From Lepisosteus oculatus (taxonomy: Eukaryota; Chordata; Actinopteri; Semionotiformes; Lepisosteidae): a stretch of 64,000 nucleotides of DNA. Made by a program: the position numbers and the translations under genes. The notes under the pieces are model-generated. The model was given only the letters and a program-made list of their open reading frames with translations. It made no database searches and was not told the origin of the DNA. The stretch lies in the NCBI RefSeq assembly GCF_040954835.1, contig NC_090712.1, forward strand, positions 3,853,284-3,917,283. The letters are read 5' to 3'. This document shows positions 24,600-36,725 of the stretch, in pieces (the first letter of the stretch is position 1; each line of letters starts with the position of its first letter).

Positions 24600-27500
24600 C
24601 TGTAACACAAAGACAATCTCAAGTTCTGAAACTCGGTTGAAAAGTCTTATGTAGACTAGGATTATTTTTTAAAAGAAAACAGACACTTTTCAAAACTTGC
24701 AGTGCATTGCGTGATCCAATTTCAGATTCCAACATTCCCAAAGATTAATCCATTAATGAAATCCCTTCTGTATTACAGACTTAATTGCACTAGGAAGCTT
24801 GGTTTGTTCCTAGGGTGACGGGACTGATTGGCTGTGTATTTTTAGACCTGGCATAGCTGCTGCGCTGTAAGCCTTACCTGCGTTGTTCAACATCATCGAT
24901 TGTTTCTGGGAGGTGAGCATTGAGTGTTTCAGGAAGTAACCAAGCCAGAGTCCCAGAAGCAATGGCCACTGTGCAGAAAATTACTTGAGGGAGGAACTTC
25001 CACACGTCCTCCAGCATCATAATTAATGGAGCAATGGACACTCCCAAGCGAGCCAGGAAGGAATTGTAGCCGAAGCCATTTTGTCTGGATGGAAACAAAG
25101 GAACACAGCAGTGAAATTGACCCCAGGTTCTAAATCAGGGTTCTCGGTGTGTGAAGGGCTATGGTGTATTCTGGTTTCTGTTCTGCATGAACCATGTTAC
25201 AGTTGGCTTATTAATTAACTGAATAAATGTAAAACTTCTGATCATAAGTTGATATGGAATAAGTAAAATACTACAGAAGTTTCTTAATGATCAAGTTGAA
25301 TAAACTGTGATATCCTATTCAATAGGTGGGTTACTCCTATTGTAAGTACTCCTAAGTAAGTTGGGGGAGAGGTGCAATTCAAATATCTTTATTAGAGTGA
25401 GTCATCTGGCTGAGGAGAATGAGTAAGCAAACCCCCCCCCTCTTTAATGAGGTATTCATACATAGATAGGCAGAAGTGGGCGAGACCTTGTTGACCTTCT
25501 GAATCTTTAAATTGATAGCTCGGTGCAAATAGATATTAAGTATTAAGTCCAGCTCACTCACCTCACGACTGTAGGGTAGAGCTCAGCTGTGTACAACAAG
25601 ATGATAGTGAAGGCTGCTTCGCCTAGGCCCTTCCCAATAATCGCGATGACGGTGCGCAAAATCTGCAGGCCTGTGTAATGTAAAAAAAAATGCAATGTAA
25701 AGGTTTTTTCAATCCACTGTTTTAACCTATGGAGATTTGAACAACTCTGCAGATTGACTTGCACACAACCTTGAGCCATTTACTTTTTTTTAAATGTTTT
25801 TTTTAAAAGCATTTTTGAAGTACACTCTTTGTCCACTCTCAGAAAGCCATGTTTTGTGGAGAAAGTTGCAGCAGGCAGGAGCCTAGTTTGTAAGTACAAG
25901 GTAGGAGGACTGAGGGCACATGACTCCTCTTGTTCTGTTTGGGATGGCAGCTGGTTGCAAGTCTGCAGAATAAGGGATGATCTACAGCCGCCAATCAGAC
26001 CTAGCCAGCATGTCTTTAGTGGGTTAAAGGAAACTGGAGCACATGACATGGAGAGAAAATTCAAACTCCACACACACAGTGCCTTGAGCCAAGAACCTAA
26101 GAGCTGTGGGGCAGTGATGCTAATAATCAGCAATGTGCCATCTTCAATTTATCTCTCAGAAAGTCACTTGGCCTTGTGAGAAGAACATTCTTAATCGCAC
26201 ATTATATGAGAAATAGGGATGGCCACCAACACTACAGTAAAGGGCCACATGCTTAAACCAATATCTCCCACACTGATTTTCAATTTGAAATTAAACATTT
26301 CAGCTGCCTGCAGAGACTGGAAATCGCAGTCTCTGTTCTTTGGCAAAAAGAGGAGCAATCTTATACCGGTGACAACATGTTGTTGTTTAAAATCTGGTTA
26401 TTATAGGATGTTGTATCCATGGATAGAGCGATCCATGTCGTATTAAGTCCCTAGAAGGTGGTAGTGTTTGGAGAGAAATTGCACCTAAGTGTCTGCATTC
26501 CCACATGTGTGCACAGGAATCCAGATAATGGTCAATTTAAGATTTCCTTTAAAAGGGAAGTAAATGCTTCAGAAAGGGTCCTCTTGGACTGTTCTGAGAA
26601 TGTCTATAGGCAAACCCAGTAACGTACTATTTCTATCTTGTAGGATCACCGACGCATAGGGAACCAGGTTACTTGCTCACTGTGATTATGGGCTGAATTG
26701 GCTTGGTTTAAGCTTCATGTCTGACAACCATGGGCAAAGGGAGAAGCATGGTTTTCTGTTTAATCAGATTTAAAAAAAACACTTGTCAATAGTGATACCA
26801 CCACTGAGCTTACTCTCTGAGGAACCTGTTTGCTCCTATTAGGTAAGAAGTATCTGTGATAAATGTGTAGGGTATCAAACATGAACAGTACAGCCTGTGT
26901 TCTATTTGGATTTCTTCACCTGCTACTCACTGTGGGTTGTACTACTTTCAGTACTTACACTGAATTTTACAGTTTTTGTCAGCTCATTTCAAAGATCTGT
27001 TTTTTCTGCTTTTGTAATCAGTTTTATCAGTGTACATTAAAAACCTTCTTGTGAAGTACCATTTTCCACATGTTAATCACATAAGGAAGTATTTCAGCTA
27101 TTCAGGAGATATGATTTGGTGTTACAGAGACAAGATATAGTAGTATCCTTACGATTAGGAAGTGCTATGGTTATTGCAATGCAAACTCCCGTCAGTATTA
27201 AGCTCCAGGCTTGACTTTGTCTTCTGCCAATTTTATGCAGACAGTAAAACGTCAACAGTTTGGCCGGTATTTCAATTCCACCATATATGGCCTGGGTGAG
27301 ATATATGTTCAGACCAAATCCAGTGATATTCAGGCTTATTCCGTAATATGTCAGAGCAATCCCAAACCTGTTAGAAACACAGAAAAAAAAGACTGGCAAT
27401 CTTTTCTTAATTCAGCCCCTACTGATATTTGGAAATATGCGCTCCTATTCAGCCAAATACATACGTGCTGGATCCCTGTATTGGAAACATGACTTTTAAT

Positions 27501-30500
27501 GGATTGTGATGAATATACTGTAGTTTAAGGCGTGTAACTTCACGGTTTGGCACATATGATGCCAAGATGACTCATACCACACAGGCCCGGTGAGCAGTGC
27601 CAGCCTTCTCATCCTGGGTGTCCTCACCAGATCCAGGTAAGAGTAATTCTTCTTTGTTGGCTCCACTACCACGGCACTGGAGAGCATCTGAGGAGCACAG
27701 CAAGGCGCTTTGAGCAAGGACATTTCATTTCGCTTTTAAAACAAGACAAGAGACTTTCCTACTGCAGGTGCAGGGGGAAAACGAGACTTAAGGAAGGAAG
27801 GTTAAGGAAGTATAGGCGCATTTTCAGAGTTTACCTCCAGAGTGAATTTGGAGGAAAACTCCGGCCTGTTGTTCATTTTGGCACCTCTGGACAAGTATCT
27901 GTGGGCCTGTTTCATCTTCCCATTGGCTATCAGCCACCTGGCTGATTCTGGGACCCAGCTGAGGAACAGAGACTAGGGGTAACATCCTGTCCGTTGTAAG
28001 CATGGACCACAACATGGGTATTAGTCATTATTGTACTCCTGTCTAAATTTTAAAATTACATCAATATACTTACATTGAAATTCCTGTATTGAAAACATTT
28101 CTGTCTAGAAAACCTAAGAACATGCATGGTTTTTGACTCCTCCACTTCTGAACTGGGGCAGTGTGGTTCATCTATTTTCCTCACAATCAGATACAACAAG
28201 AACATGGTCTATGGGTATATTTCAATACAAATTCCCATAACGTAATCAACATCAGTAAGTAATAAATGTCTACTGCTGAAGCATCTTTAGATTTTCACTG
28301 CAAATTCATATCATGGTAGTTTTACTATTTAATTATATTATCATAATGCTGTACTATAATTTCTGTACCTTATTGTAATCTAATTTAGCTAACTGTGAAA
28401 TTACCGATTTATACTAAGTGAATGATCAAGTTAAGGATACTTCACCGTACAAATTATCATCTGATGTAAGAAGGTAGGTATAAACATATCACCAGAACAA
28501 AATCATGTTACGGTTTGTATATACAGATTGATGATCAATAAAGAGGGTGATAGAGTGGCTCTCATTTATTTTGTCACACCAGGTGTTAGTAGTGATAAAA
28601 TGTAGGAGTCAGTGAATAAAGGAATGGGATGTAAAAACAGAGAAGTGTCACTTATAATAGTTACATGTTCAGTCCAAAGGACAGGACAATCACTAATGTA
28701 GCTGCTCATCATGTACTGAGACATTCTACAGGGAGCAAGACAAGCGAAACCGAGATAAAACTCAGAACTTTTACAACTCAACACTCAATATATTTCACAT
28801 TGTCTGTAAAAGTACTGTAGGTTGTAAAATAATTACGTACATTACAATAATAAATATAGTATTACTTATTGTCACCAGGCCTTACACAGAAATAGTGCTG
28901 CAGGGCAAGAGCAGTTATATCAGTGGAGTAGGATGTTTATCTCCACATAACCTCGTAACAATGGTCTTAGAACAGTAGGTACTAGAAGGCCCGTTCAAGC
29001 TAAGGAATAGTCTGAGTTCCCAGTAGATGAAAAATGCAGAAGTAACAGACCATCCATGTCCTCAGAGCTTGCAAAGATAAGTCTTCAACTCAGCCAGCCC
29101 AAGAGCCTGTATTTTATTTCAGAAGCCACTCCCACGGGCCTCTTCAGTGCTTTCGTACATATGTGTTAGTCATACAACCATCTACAAAGATCAGGCCTTC
29201 TTCCCATACAAATGCTCACAAAGGAGATTTTTCTCTGTTCTAGGTTTCCTAACTATATATGCATTCTGGCTAGAAAGTTAAACATTGAGAAATTCTTTTT
29301 TTACTTACAACCAGGTGAGCATCGCCAGGAAGAGAGGGCAGATAATGACCCCAGTGAGCCATCTCCATTCATTTATAAAATACGCAGTGCCGGCGAGCCA
29401 CATGGTTCCCAAGGGCCAGGAGAAACCACCTAGCAAACTCACCAATAACCTGTGCTTGACATCCACCCACTCAACATCTGCAACAACATATTCAGAAACA
29501 ATTGCTCCAAATTGCCATGCTCTCTGGCACTTCATTGTGATCTTTTGCTAGTTTACGGTCACATTTGCACATTTGAAGGTGTTGCGTAAGCACCGAACTG
29601 TTTTATACTTTAGCAATTAGTGTGCACTTGCACGTGATGGAGCCATTAACATAATCTAAATGTTTTGTTCTTTTGCAATGGACACAACACCAAGCACAAA
29701 CAAGAGAGCGGAGACAATCAAGGGGAGGAGCCCAGAACAACCATGTTCTTGAAACTGTTGCCCTGGTTTTCTTCAACTAACAGCTGGATGAGATTCTTGG
29801 ATCAATTAGCTATGAATGGGCTGTATGGACCAAATGTGCTCCCCTTGTTTGTAACCTTCCTACTGTTCTTGATCACAGCAGGATCTGGGCGCTTGGCCTT
29901 GTGCATCAGGAGGCCCTGAAGAAGATACTCATGTAAAAGCCTAATAATTACGTCCTGCTGGTCCACTGGTTTTCTAAGCATGTACTGTAGGTGCAGTGAT
30001 ATCTCTGTAACTAGAAATATATTGTTTTCTTCACAGAGTCTGCCATCTTCCTGGAGGCAAAGGATTTCACAAGGAGATAGAAATCGCAGTGTGATTCAGA
30101 GGCAAATAAAAAGGACAACAACTCACTCAGGACTGTGGCTATAATGCTTATGCCTGTCAGGCCGAAGCCGGTGCAAAACCTTGTGATGGCAAACATCACA
30201 TAGGAGGTTGAGAAGGCACTGGTTACTCCAAAAATGGCTGCTATGATGTAGGACACCAAGAGAATGGTCTTTCTGCCATACCTGCAAAAGACATCAGTCA
30301 AGGGAATCATCACGCTTGCATTACAGGAACATACCTGTAAGCACTGGGCATTTAGGACCACAGAACAGATTTGTGAAACTGCTTCGTTGTTACGAACAAA
30401 CGGTCACAGTTGTGAATACACCCTACAATTAAGCTGGTAAACATGTACAAATTTAGAAAGGCTATCAGGGGAAAAATCACCCTTTAAATATTACACAAAA

Positions 30501-32609
30501 TAGCCACATTGTGTTTTTACATATCGTAGAGAGGTTTACTGTGAAGCTAAGCAGGTGTGAGCCTGGTCAGTACCTGGATGGAGACCTCCTGGGAAAAACT
30601 AAGGCTGCTGCTGGAAGAGGTGTTGGTGGGGCCAGCAGGGGGCGCTCACCCTGCAGTCCATGTGGGTTCTAATGCCCCGGTATAGTGACAGGGACACTAT
30701 ACTGTAAACAGGCGCCGTCTTTCGGATGAGACGTAAAACCGAGGTCCTGACTCTCTGTGGTCATTACAAATCCCAGGGCGTTTCTCGAAAAGAGTAGGGG
30801 TGTAACCCCGGCGTCCTGGCCAAATTTCCCATGCCTCCTAATAATCCCCCTCTATGAATTGGCTACATTACTTTGTTCTCCTCCCCCCCCACCCCCTCCG
30901 ACGGCAGGCGGAGCAACGCGCCGGTCGGAGTATTTCTCGGTCGCATTTAATGGCAACGTCAACTCAAAGATTTGGTTCAAACCACCAAATGGAGAGGATT
31001 CGTGCCGACAAGCGGACCCTGCTGATGTGGGATTAATGCTAGGATGAGAGAGAGTAGAGAGGTTTTTTTTAATGTTTCTTCTGGTCCCCCCCCCCAAAAA
31101 AAGAGCCTGGTGAAAAAGAGACCTGTCGCTGAGGATGCCCATCACCACCGCTCCCACCATCACACCTATGAAGAAGATGGTGGCAGTGGCACGATTCAGT
31201 CCTCTCCTGCCACAGACCAGGTCCCACTGCAGGGAAAGACAGGAACGCACATTCTGAGTGCAGGCAGCACTGAACACTGACCACATTGATCCTCCCGCGG
31301 GGGCAGAAAAATGGAATAACTTGATGCGTCCAGGTGTTTGAAGTGGCCGGGAAACCGTTAAAATCCATACAAACAGCAACAAACTTCTGAAATGATTTTA
31401 CTGAATTAAGGTCATCTCCTGTTATGTATGTAGCATTTGACAAGCAATGTTTTTCTTTAGATCAGAGTCACTTCTGATATATTCTTTGATATATATACTG
31501 TATATATGATATATTCTCTAGGTCGCAAAAAAGATGACTGGAACACATACAATAGGTTTCCTCATGACAGAGGTTAGACAATGGATTCAAATGTACTTTT
31601 CAGGATGTAGCACAACTCACAATAAGCGGTATCAATAAATCCTGACCCTGATGTTATACTTTCCCTGCAACTAAGGTGTGGCATGTCAAAGACTGCCAAA
31701 ATGAAAAACATTTCACTACCTTTCTTGTCAATGACAACAAAAATAAAACTGAATTACAGTAGAACTTGAATTTCAAAGTTAACGACACTGTAAAACGAAA
31801 AAAAAAATCACCATATCAGTTAGAAACCTGTCAAATAAATGTGGAGATCAAAGCAAAGAAATATGTTTACATGAAGCAACAACAATTGAAAAAGTTTTGT
31901 TTTCTTTACTTGTCCATAAATAGCACAATGTCATAATATTTTAATTTTGGCTTACATGAAGCAGAGTTTGCATTTCAGACTGTTCCTGGTTTCAACTTTT
32001 CAGTCTCAATCATATTAATGTACAAGAGCTCAGCTAAAAATAATAAGTATGTTTCTCGTGTCTGAGGTTGGATAATAGATTCTAGGCTTCCTAGATTCTA
32101 GATTCTAGGTCCTTCCTGTGGCATACAGCATTGATGAATATATTCATTCGAGACAAATGAAATGCGATTTCTTTGCTAAAGCTCCAACACAGTGTTGAAA
32201 AAAACACAGAAAGAGAAATTGTTACCTCTGTAGCTATGGTTGAACGGAAAAGAGTCTTGTCATAAACCCATCCATTCTGGCACTCAACAGAGGCAGAAAT
32301 ATCTGTTTCAATGGAAGAGTTGTGAAGAAGGAGGAACTGTGGTTCGGAGTACATACTGCAGGCGCTGTGAGTCCCATCCGAATCCTTCGGAATGCTAATA
32401 GCGATTCTCTGTTCCAGAGTGAGATTCCCAAATTTGTCCTCCTTCCCCACCATGGAGATGTCACAGTGGTGAGAAGGCACAGCTGCGATGAAGTTATTCA
32501 GCAGAAAATTGCTCGGCAGAGTGATCAATGGGATATAGAGCAAGCAGAAGAGTGAAATCTGGAACTTGCCAAAGCCATTGATTTCTGTAAGGAGGGTTTC
32601 GAAATTCAT
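24515..32609 (-). CDS. slc22a7: Solute carrier family 22 member 7-like organic anion transporter, copy 1
   Basis: Ten exons, in transcript order: 32609-32226, 31226-31123, 30281-30127, 29477-29309, 27958-27835, 27687-27578, 27367-27153, 25670-25562, 25084-24878, 24599-24515 (TAA). All borders are AG/GT and phases match, giving 1662 bp and 553 aa; human SLC22A7 (OAT2) is 548 aa. It is a 12-TM major facilitator protein. Exon 1 holds the MNFETLL start, TM1 and the large extracellular loop (Cys residues, NLT and NSS glycosylation sequons). Exon 2 has WDLVCGRRGLNRA and the MFS motif GILSDRYGRK across the exon 2/3 junction. Exon 4 has NVEWVDVKHR, exon 5 PESARWL, exon 6 YSYLDLVRTPRMRR, exon 8 GEAAFTIILLYTAELYPTVVR and exon 9 LPETIDDVE. 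OAT2 proteins move organic anions and cGMP-like substrates across basolateral or sinusoidal membranes of kidney and liver. The neighbours CRIP3 and TTBK1 support SLC22A7 orthology over other SLC22 members. Confidence 0.94.
25880..26135 (-). mobile_element. tRNA-derived SINE, minus strand
   Basis: The plus strand reads caaactccacacacacagtgccttgagccaagaacc..gagctgtggggcagtgatgctaat. This is the reverse complement of the same SINE family as at 24,165-24,508. It lies in intron 7 of slc22a7 copy 1, in the same orientation as the gene. Confidence 0.75.
30540..30890 (+). mobile_element. 5S-rRNA-derived SINE (SINE3-like), 5'-truncated
   Basis: It begins with 5S rRNA internal-promoter sequence (gaagctaagcaggtgtgagcctggtcagtacctggatggagacc). 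Next comes the SINE3-type body: gggacactatactgtaaacaggcgccgtctttcggatgagacg, then tctgtggtcattac and gtaaccccggcgtcctggcc. The element ends near ctatgaattggct. It sits antisense in intron 2 of slc22a7 copy 1, followed by a C-rich tract. Confidence 0.9.
31490..31516. repeat. AT-rich near-palindrome (tatatatactgtatatatgatat)
   Basis: A short alternating TA tract with an internal ACTGTA. It lies in intron 1 of slc22a7 copy 1. Confidence 0.5.
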
Positions 32610-32716
32610 CCTTGCCCGACAATACGGAGATGGCCTGTGAGTCGTAGCTTCTTCAGAAGAAGTAAACTGGCGGCCATACGCAAGCTAGCGTACAGTACCT
32701 CTGATAATCTGTTCTA

Positions 32717-32727
32717 CATAAATTAAC
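32717..32727 (-). promoter_or_regulatory. Possible HNF1-type half-site upstream of slc22a7 copy 1
   Basis: The minus strand reads GTTAATTTATG about 110 bases above the start codon. GTTAAT is the HNF1 half-site and liver/kidney genes often use it, but the second half is poor. Such a short match is expected by chance in AT-rich DNA. Confidence 0.15.
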
Positions 32728-32934
32728 TCGCAATGGACTTTGAGATTGTGGGGGTAGTAAATCCCTTCTTTCTCATAAATCTGAAACTACAAAGGTTCTG
32801 TATTACTGAAAGGAAAATAAAAGATTAAGAATCGCTTACTGTTCACCTAACAAGTTCTGTCCCAAGTTTGTTTTTATTGCTATATATTAACTACAAGACC
32901 TTGGGGTCATAAATCTATTAAAACAGATTTGTCT

Positions 32935-33416
32935 CGATATAAATATATAGCTTTATCCTGTATATATATATAGAACCCATCTTCTTTGCTATGTTTTCTT
33001 CTCATTTTTGGGGCTGTGAAGGTGTTATACATATGTCAATTGTTTTCATATTTTGCTTTGGAAATTGTTGGGAAAAGTGTACTTAGGAAAAGGAATAGCT
33101 GCCATTAGTGGAGTGTGCTAACTGAAGGCAGATCCCACCAATTGGCTGAAATGTAGACTGAGCATTTATGTTCCATGTTTGCCAGAAATTCACCTTCCTG
33201 AATGTTAAACTGACAAATAGATAACAATGCTTTGCATTTATATAGAAGTTACATCCAAAAGGATCCCAAAGCATTTTACGTTGTAGGAGATTCACTTCAA
33301 TCATCCACAGAAGTGTGAAATGGACCTGGGTGACTTACAACAGTTATTCGGCACCAGCAGCTCCACAGTACAGTAGATCAGGGCAGAACTGATGAACTGC
33401 TTCACTAATTGAATTA
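32935..33416. repeat. Direct repeat A, copy 1 (about 480 bp)
   Basis: Nearly identical, in the same orientation, to 35,886-36,366 (offset about 2,950). Both start near tatatagctt..tagaacccatcttctttgc and end at ttcactaattgaatta. The right part (from about 33,220) is the 3' part of a minus-strand SINE3-like element, which continues only in this copy. Confidence 0.9.
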
Positions 33417-33690
33417 TTCTTTCATTAATCGTATAAATCTCTTATCTTATAAATAACATAGGATCCTTAATAATCAAGTACAATGTCTCATTAAAAGGAT
33501 GGTATCTCTTACAGCATGGTTTCCTTGGTCACCATACTGAGACATTGGTTTGGAAATTCTGGTACACAGGGGAACTCCAGCAGTAGACCAGATGTTCCTT
33601 AGAGGCCTCCCATTCCAGGCCAGACCAGGCCCAGCTTTGCTTAGCTTCTGAGATCTAATGAGATCAGGCTGCAAAGAGGCTGCCTTATAA
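33220..33690 (-). mobile_element. Degenerate 5S-rRNA-derived SINE, minus strand
   Basis: Reverse-complemented, 33,600-33,690 reads ctgatctcattagatctcagaagctaagcaaagctgggcctgg, which follows the 5S rRNA internal control region. A 'trans-SINE' tail with tttgcatttatatagaag..ccaaagcattttac lies at 33,225-33,290. It is older or more diverged than the copies at 30.5 and 38 kb. Confidence 0.75.
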
Positions 33691-34507
33691 AACTACTGGA
33701 GAGTCTCCCCTTGCCCTCTCTGTACCGCTCATTAAAAATCCACCTTCCCCTCATGGTACTTCATGCATTTTTCCATTAACTGATTTAAGTAGATGTAAAT
33801 ATTTATGTTCTATCATAACCTTATAATGAATGAAAAGTTAGGAGACACTAGGTATTTTGCTTGCTTCAGAAAATTGTGGCCAAAGGAGAGTCACAGAGTC
33901 CTACTTAACCTGACACACGACAAAAGGGAATAAAAATTGTTTGGGAGTAAATGAGTGCATGTGTGCCCTGTGCAGGACTGGCATTTCTCTAGGGTATGGC
34001 CAAGACCTTTGCCTATATGGATAGGCGCAAGTTAACTATAATCCACTAAAGCTGGTGCCACAGTAGACTCTGTCTGGATATGGAATTGATCCCAGGGGTA
34101 GGGATGGTATCAGGAGACCTGTGCCCATGTGGAGAGAGGGGCAGCATAAATGTTTCTAGATTCATCTGGTTGGCACCTATGGACTACCACTAGTATTAAA
34201 AGCCCCTCTCCTCCAGGTGTCACCAGACCTGAGTTAAATATGGAAGCCCTGCAGAGGTACAGGGAGTCTGGGATAGGGGACACAGAAGACTGCTGCGTAC
34301 AATATGTACAGTGTGTATTTCTTGCTGTTCCTGTTAAAACAGATGGCTGTTATGGTTTGGACTGCCTGATGGGTCCTTATTCCTTGAATCCCTTAACTCT
34401 ATGAAGTATTGTTACAAATGCATGTGGACATAAAGTTGCTGAAAGCCTGTACTGGTTGAATTGTAATTGTACTTAATAATCATCTGAAACAACAGCAAAT
34501 GAAGCCA

Positions 34508-34610
34508 GCAGCCATATCACCTTGCAGCTCTTAACTGGCAGCCCTCTGAAGCTCAGCAGGTGTGAATCTAATACTTGTGGCTGAATGGGCAGACACATGT
34601 ACCCAACATC
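34508..34610 (+). repeat. 5S-SINE head fragment
   Basis: The sequence tatcaccttgcagctcttaactggcagccctctgaagctcagcaggtgtgaa aligns by eye with the head of the minus-strand copy at 38,200-38,266. No SINE body follows, so this looks like a 3'-truncated or decayed copy. Confidence 0.45.
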
Positions 34611-34993
34611 CCTATGCTTCCTCTCTATATTTGAAACCACCTCTGTCAAGTTCATACCACTCATTTTGACAGCAGCCAACTGCAACACCAGGGCTGGCTC
34701 CATGCCTTTTGGGACATTTCCTGCGGAATGGGACGTCCTTTCATCCAACTGACCCACTGTGGTGCCAGGTGCTGCTCACGTTGTGATGTTACTCTTTATC
34801 AAAACATAAACATGAAGAGCTTGTCCTGGGTAATGTCTTGAATACATTATGGTGGATGACGGAAAGAAGAACAAATGTTGGACAGAACCTGGTTTAATTG
34901 TTATGTACAAATAATTAACAGAAAAAGAAAAGGAAACTTTTAATGTGGTGCAAAAGTTTAAAATTATGTAACACCCTGCACCATGGTTGAATT

Positions 34994-35900
34994 TAATTTT
35001 AAACAGCTAAATAAGATCTAGAAAATGGCAAAATGACCAGAAATAACTGTTTGTTTAAACATTTAAACTTCCTTTTTTTAGACAGTAAGATAGTAGTTAA
35101 ACATAAACTTTAGTATTTAAACATTTTCATCGTAATCTTAGTTATATACTGTAGAAAGAAACATTTCAAGATAATTTCCAGGTTATTTAAGAAGAAAAAG
35201 AGCTAAATACAGTATTTAAAAGCACTTATTGCTTAGCACCTTCAATGGATTTAAAGTTGTAAGTTAGTTTCCTGTCTTTATTGATATAGATATATAGCTT
35301 AATTTTAAACAGCTAAATAAGATCTAGAAAATGCCAAATTGACCAGAAATAACTGTTTAAACATTTAAACTTCATTTTCTTAGACAGTAAGATAGTAGTT
35401 AAACAAACTTTAGTATTTAAACATTTTCATTGTAATCTTAGTTATATACTGTAGAAAGAAACATTTCAAGATAATTTCCAGGGTATTTAAGAAGAAAAAA
35501 AGCTAAATACAGTATTTAAAAGCACTTATTGCTTAGCACCTTCAATGGATTTAAAGTTGTAAGTTAGTTTCCTGTCTTTACGGATATAGATATATAGCTT
35601 AATTTTAAACAGCTAAATAAGATCTAGAAAATGGCAAAATGACCAGAAATAACTGTTTAAACATTTAAACTTCCTTTTCTTAGACAGTAAGATAGTAGTT
35701 AAACATAAACTTTAGTATTTAAACATTTTCATTGTAATCTTAGTTATATACTGTAGAAAGAAACATTTCAAGATAATTTCCAGGTGATTTAAGAAGAAAA
35801 AGAGCTAAATACAGTATTTAAAAGCACTTACTGCTTAGCACCTTCAATGGAGTTAAAGTTGTGAGTTAGTTTCCTGTCTTTATGGATATAGATATATAGC
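34994..35900. repeat. Tandem repeat, three units of about 300 bp
   Basis: The units start near 34,995, 35,301 and 35,601; the string aaacagctaaataagatctagaaaatg recurs at 35,001, 35,307 and 35,607. They differ by a few substitutions and small indels (for example tgtttgtttaaac against tgtttaaac). The last unit runs into direct repeat A copy 2. The units are AT-rich and carry no coding frame. Confidence 0.93.
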
Positions 35901-36366
35901 TTTTTCAGGTATATATGCAGTAGAACCCATCTTCTTTGCTATGTTTTCTTCTCTAGTTTGGGGCTGTGAAGGTGTTATACATATGTCAACTGTTTTCATA
36001 TTCTGATTTGGAAATTGTTGGGAAAAGTGTGCTTAGGAAAAGGAATAGCTGCCATTAGTGGAGTGTGCTAACTGAAGGCAGATCCCACCAATTGGCTGAA
36101 ATGTAGACTGAGCAAATATGTTCCATGATTGCCAGAAAATCATCTTCCTGAATGTTAAACTGACAAATAGATAACAATGCTTTGCATTTATATAGAAGTT
36201 ACATCCAAAAAGATCCCAAAGCATTTTACGTTGTAGGAGATTCACTTCAACCATCCACAGAAGTGTGAAATGGACCTGAGTGACTTGCAACAGTCATTCG
36301 GCACCAGCAGCTCCACGGTACAGTAGATCAGGGCAGAACCGATGAACTGCTTCACTAATTGAATTA
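35886..36366. repeat. Direct repeat A, copy 2
   Basis: Partner of 32,935-33,416. It ends abruptly at gaatta inside the SINE-like part, after which the sequence is unrelated (gtggggaac). The copy is therefore truncated relative to the first. Confidence 0.9.
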
Positions 36367-36631
36367 GTGGGGAACTTTTGGGAGGTCAGATAATGCAAGC
36401 CCAGAGTGGAATTCAGCTAGGATACCAGAGTTAATGATACCAGAGTCTTTATGGTCCCTTTACGGATCCTAATCAGTAGTGGAAAGCTTCAGAGCACACA
36501 CAGACATGACTTGACTGAATATAAGTGGCATTCATTATTCCAGTCCTGCAGGACAAAGCCAAGGGTATTTCATTCCAGTGATACCCATTTGGCCCAGGAT
36601 CAAAGCCAACTTCCAGGGTAATACAAATCCT

Positions 36632-36725
36632 TTATCCTCTCTCAGTTCCATTTGGGGTCATTGGTAATAAATGTATGTCATTAGGATTCTCACAAGTTGT
36701 CTGGCTTTCAGTATTAGATTTATGC
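36632..36725 (-). CDS. slc22a7: slc22a7 copy 2, last coding exon (exon 10)
   Basis: A strong acceptor (a T-run, then acttttag) precedes a base that completes the Arg codon of exon 9. Thirty more codons follow (starting [10 protein letters not shown], ending NGTERG) and then TAA. It matches copy 1 in phase and approximate length (94 against 85 bp) but not in sequence. If it is skipped, exon 9 reads on to a stop near 37,111. Confidence 0.78.

Noticed and set aside
30540..30630. 5S rRNA gene
   Set aside because: Only the middle and 3' part of 5S is present, diverged and joined to a SINE body; the same holds for the copies at 33.6, 34.5 and 38.2 kb.
34994..35900. CRISPR-like or satellite array
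   Set aside because: Three units of about 300 bp without spacers, in a vertebrate genome; a simple tandem duplication explains it.
32935..36366. LTR retrotransposon with the 480-bp repeats as LTRs
   Set aside because: No TG..CA ends, primer-binding site or gag/pol inside; one copy is cut within a SINE.
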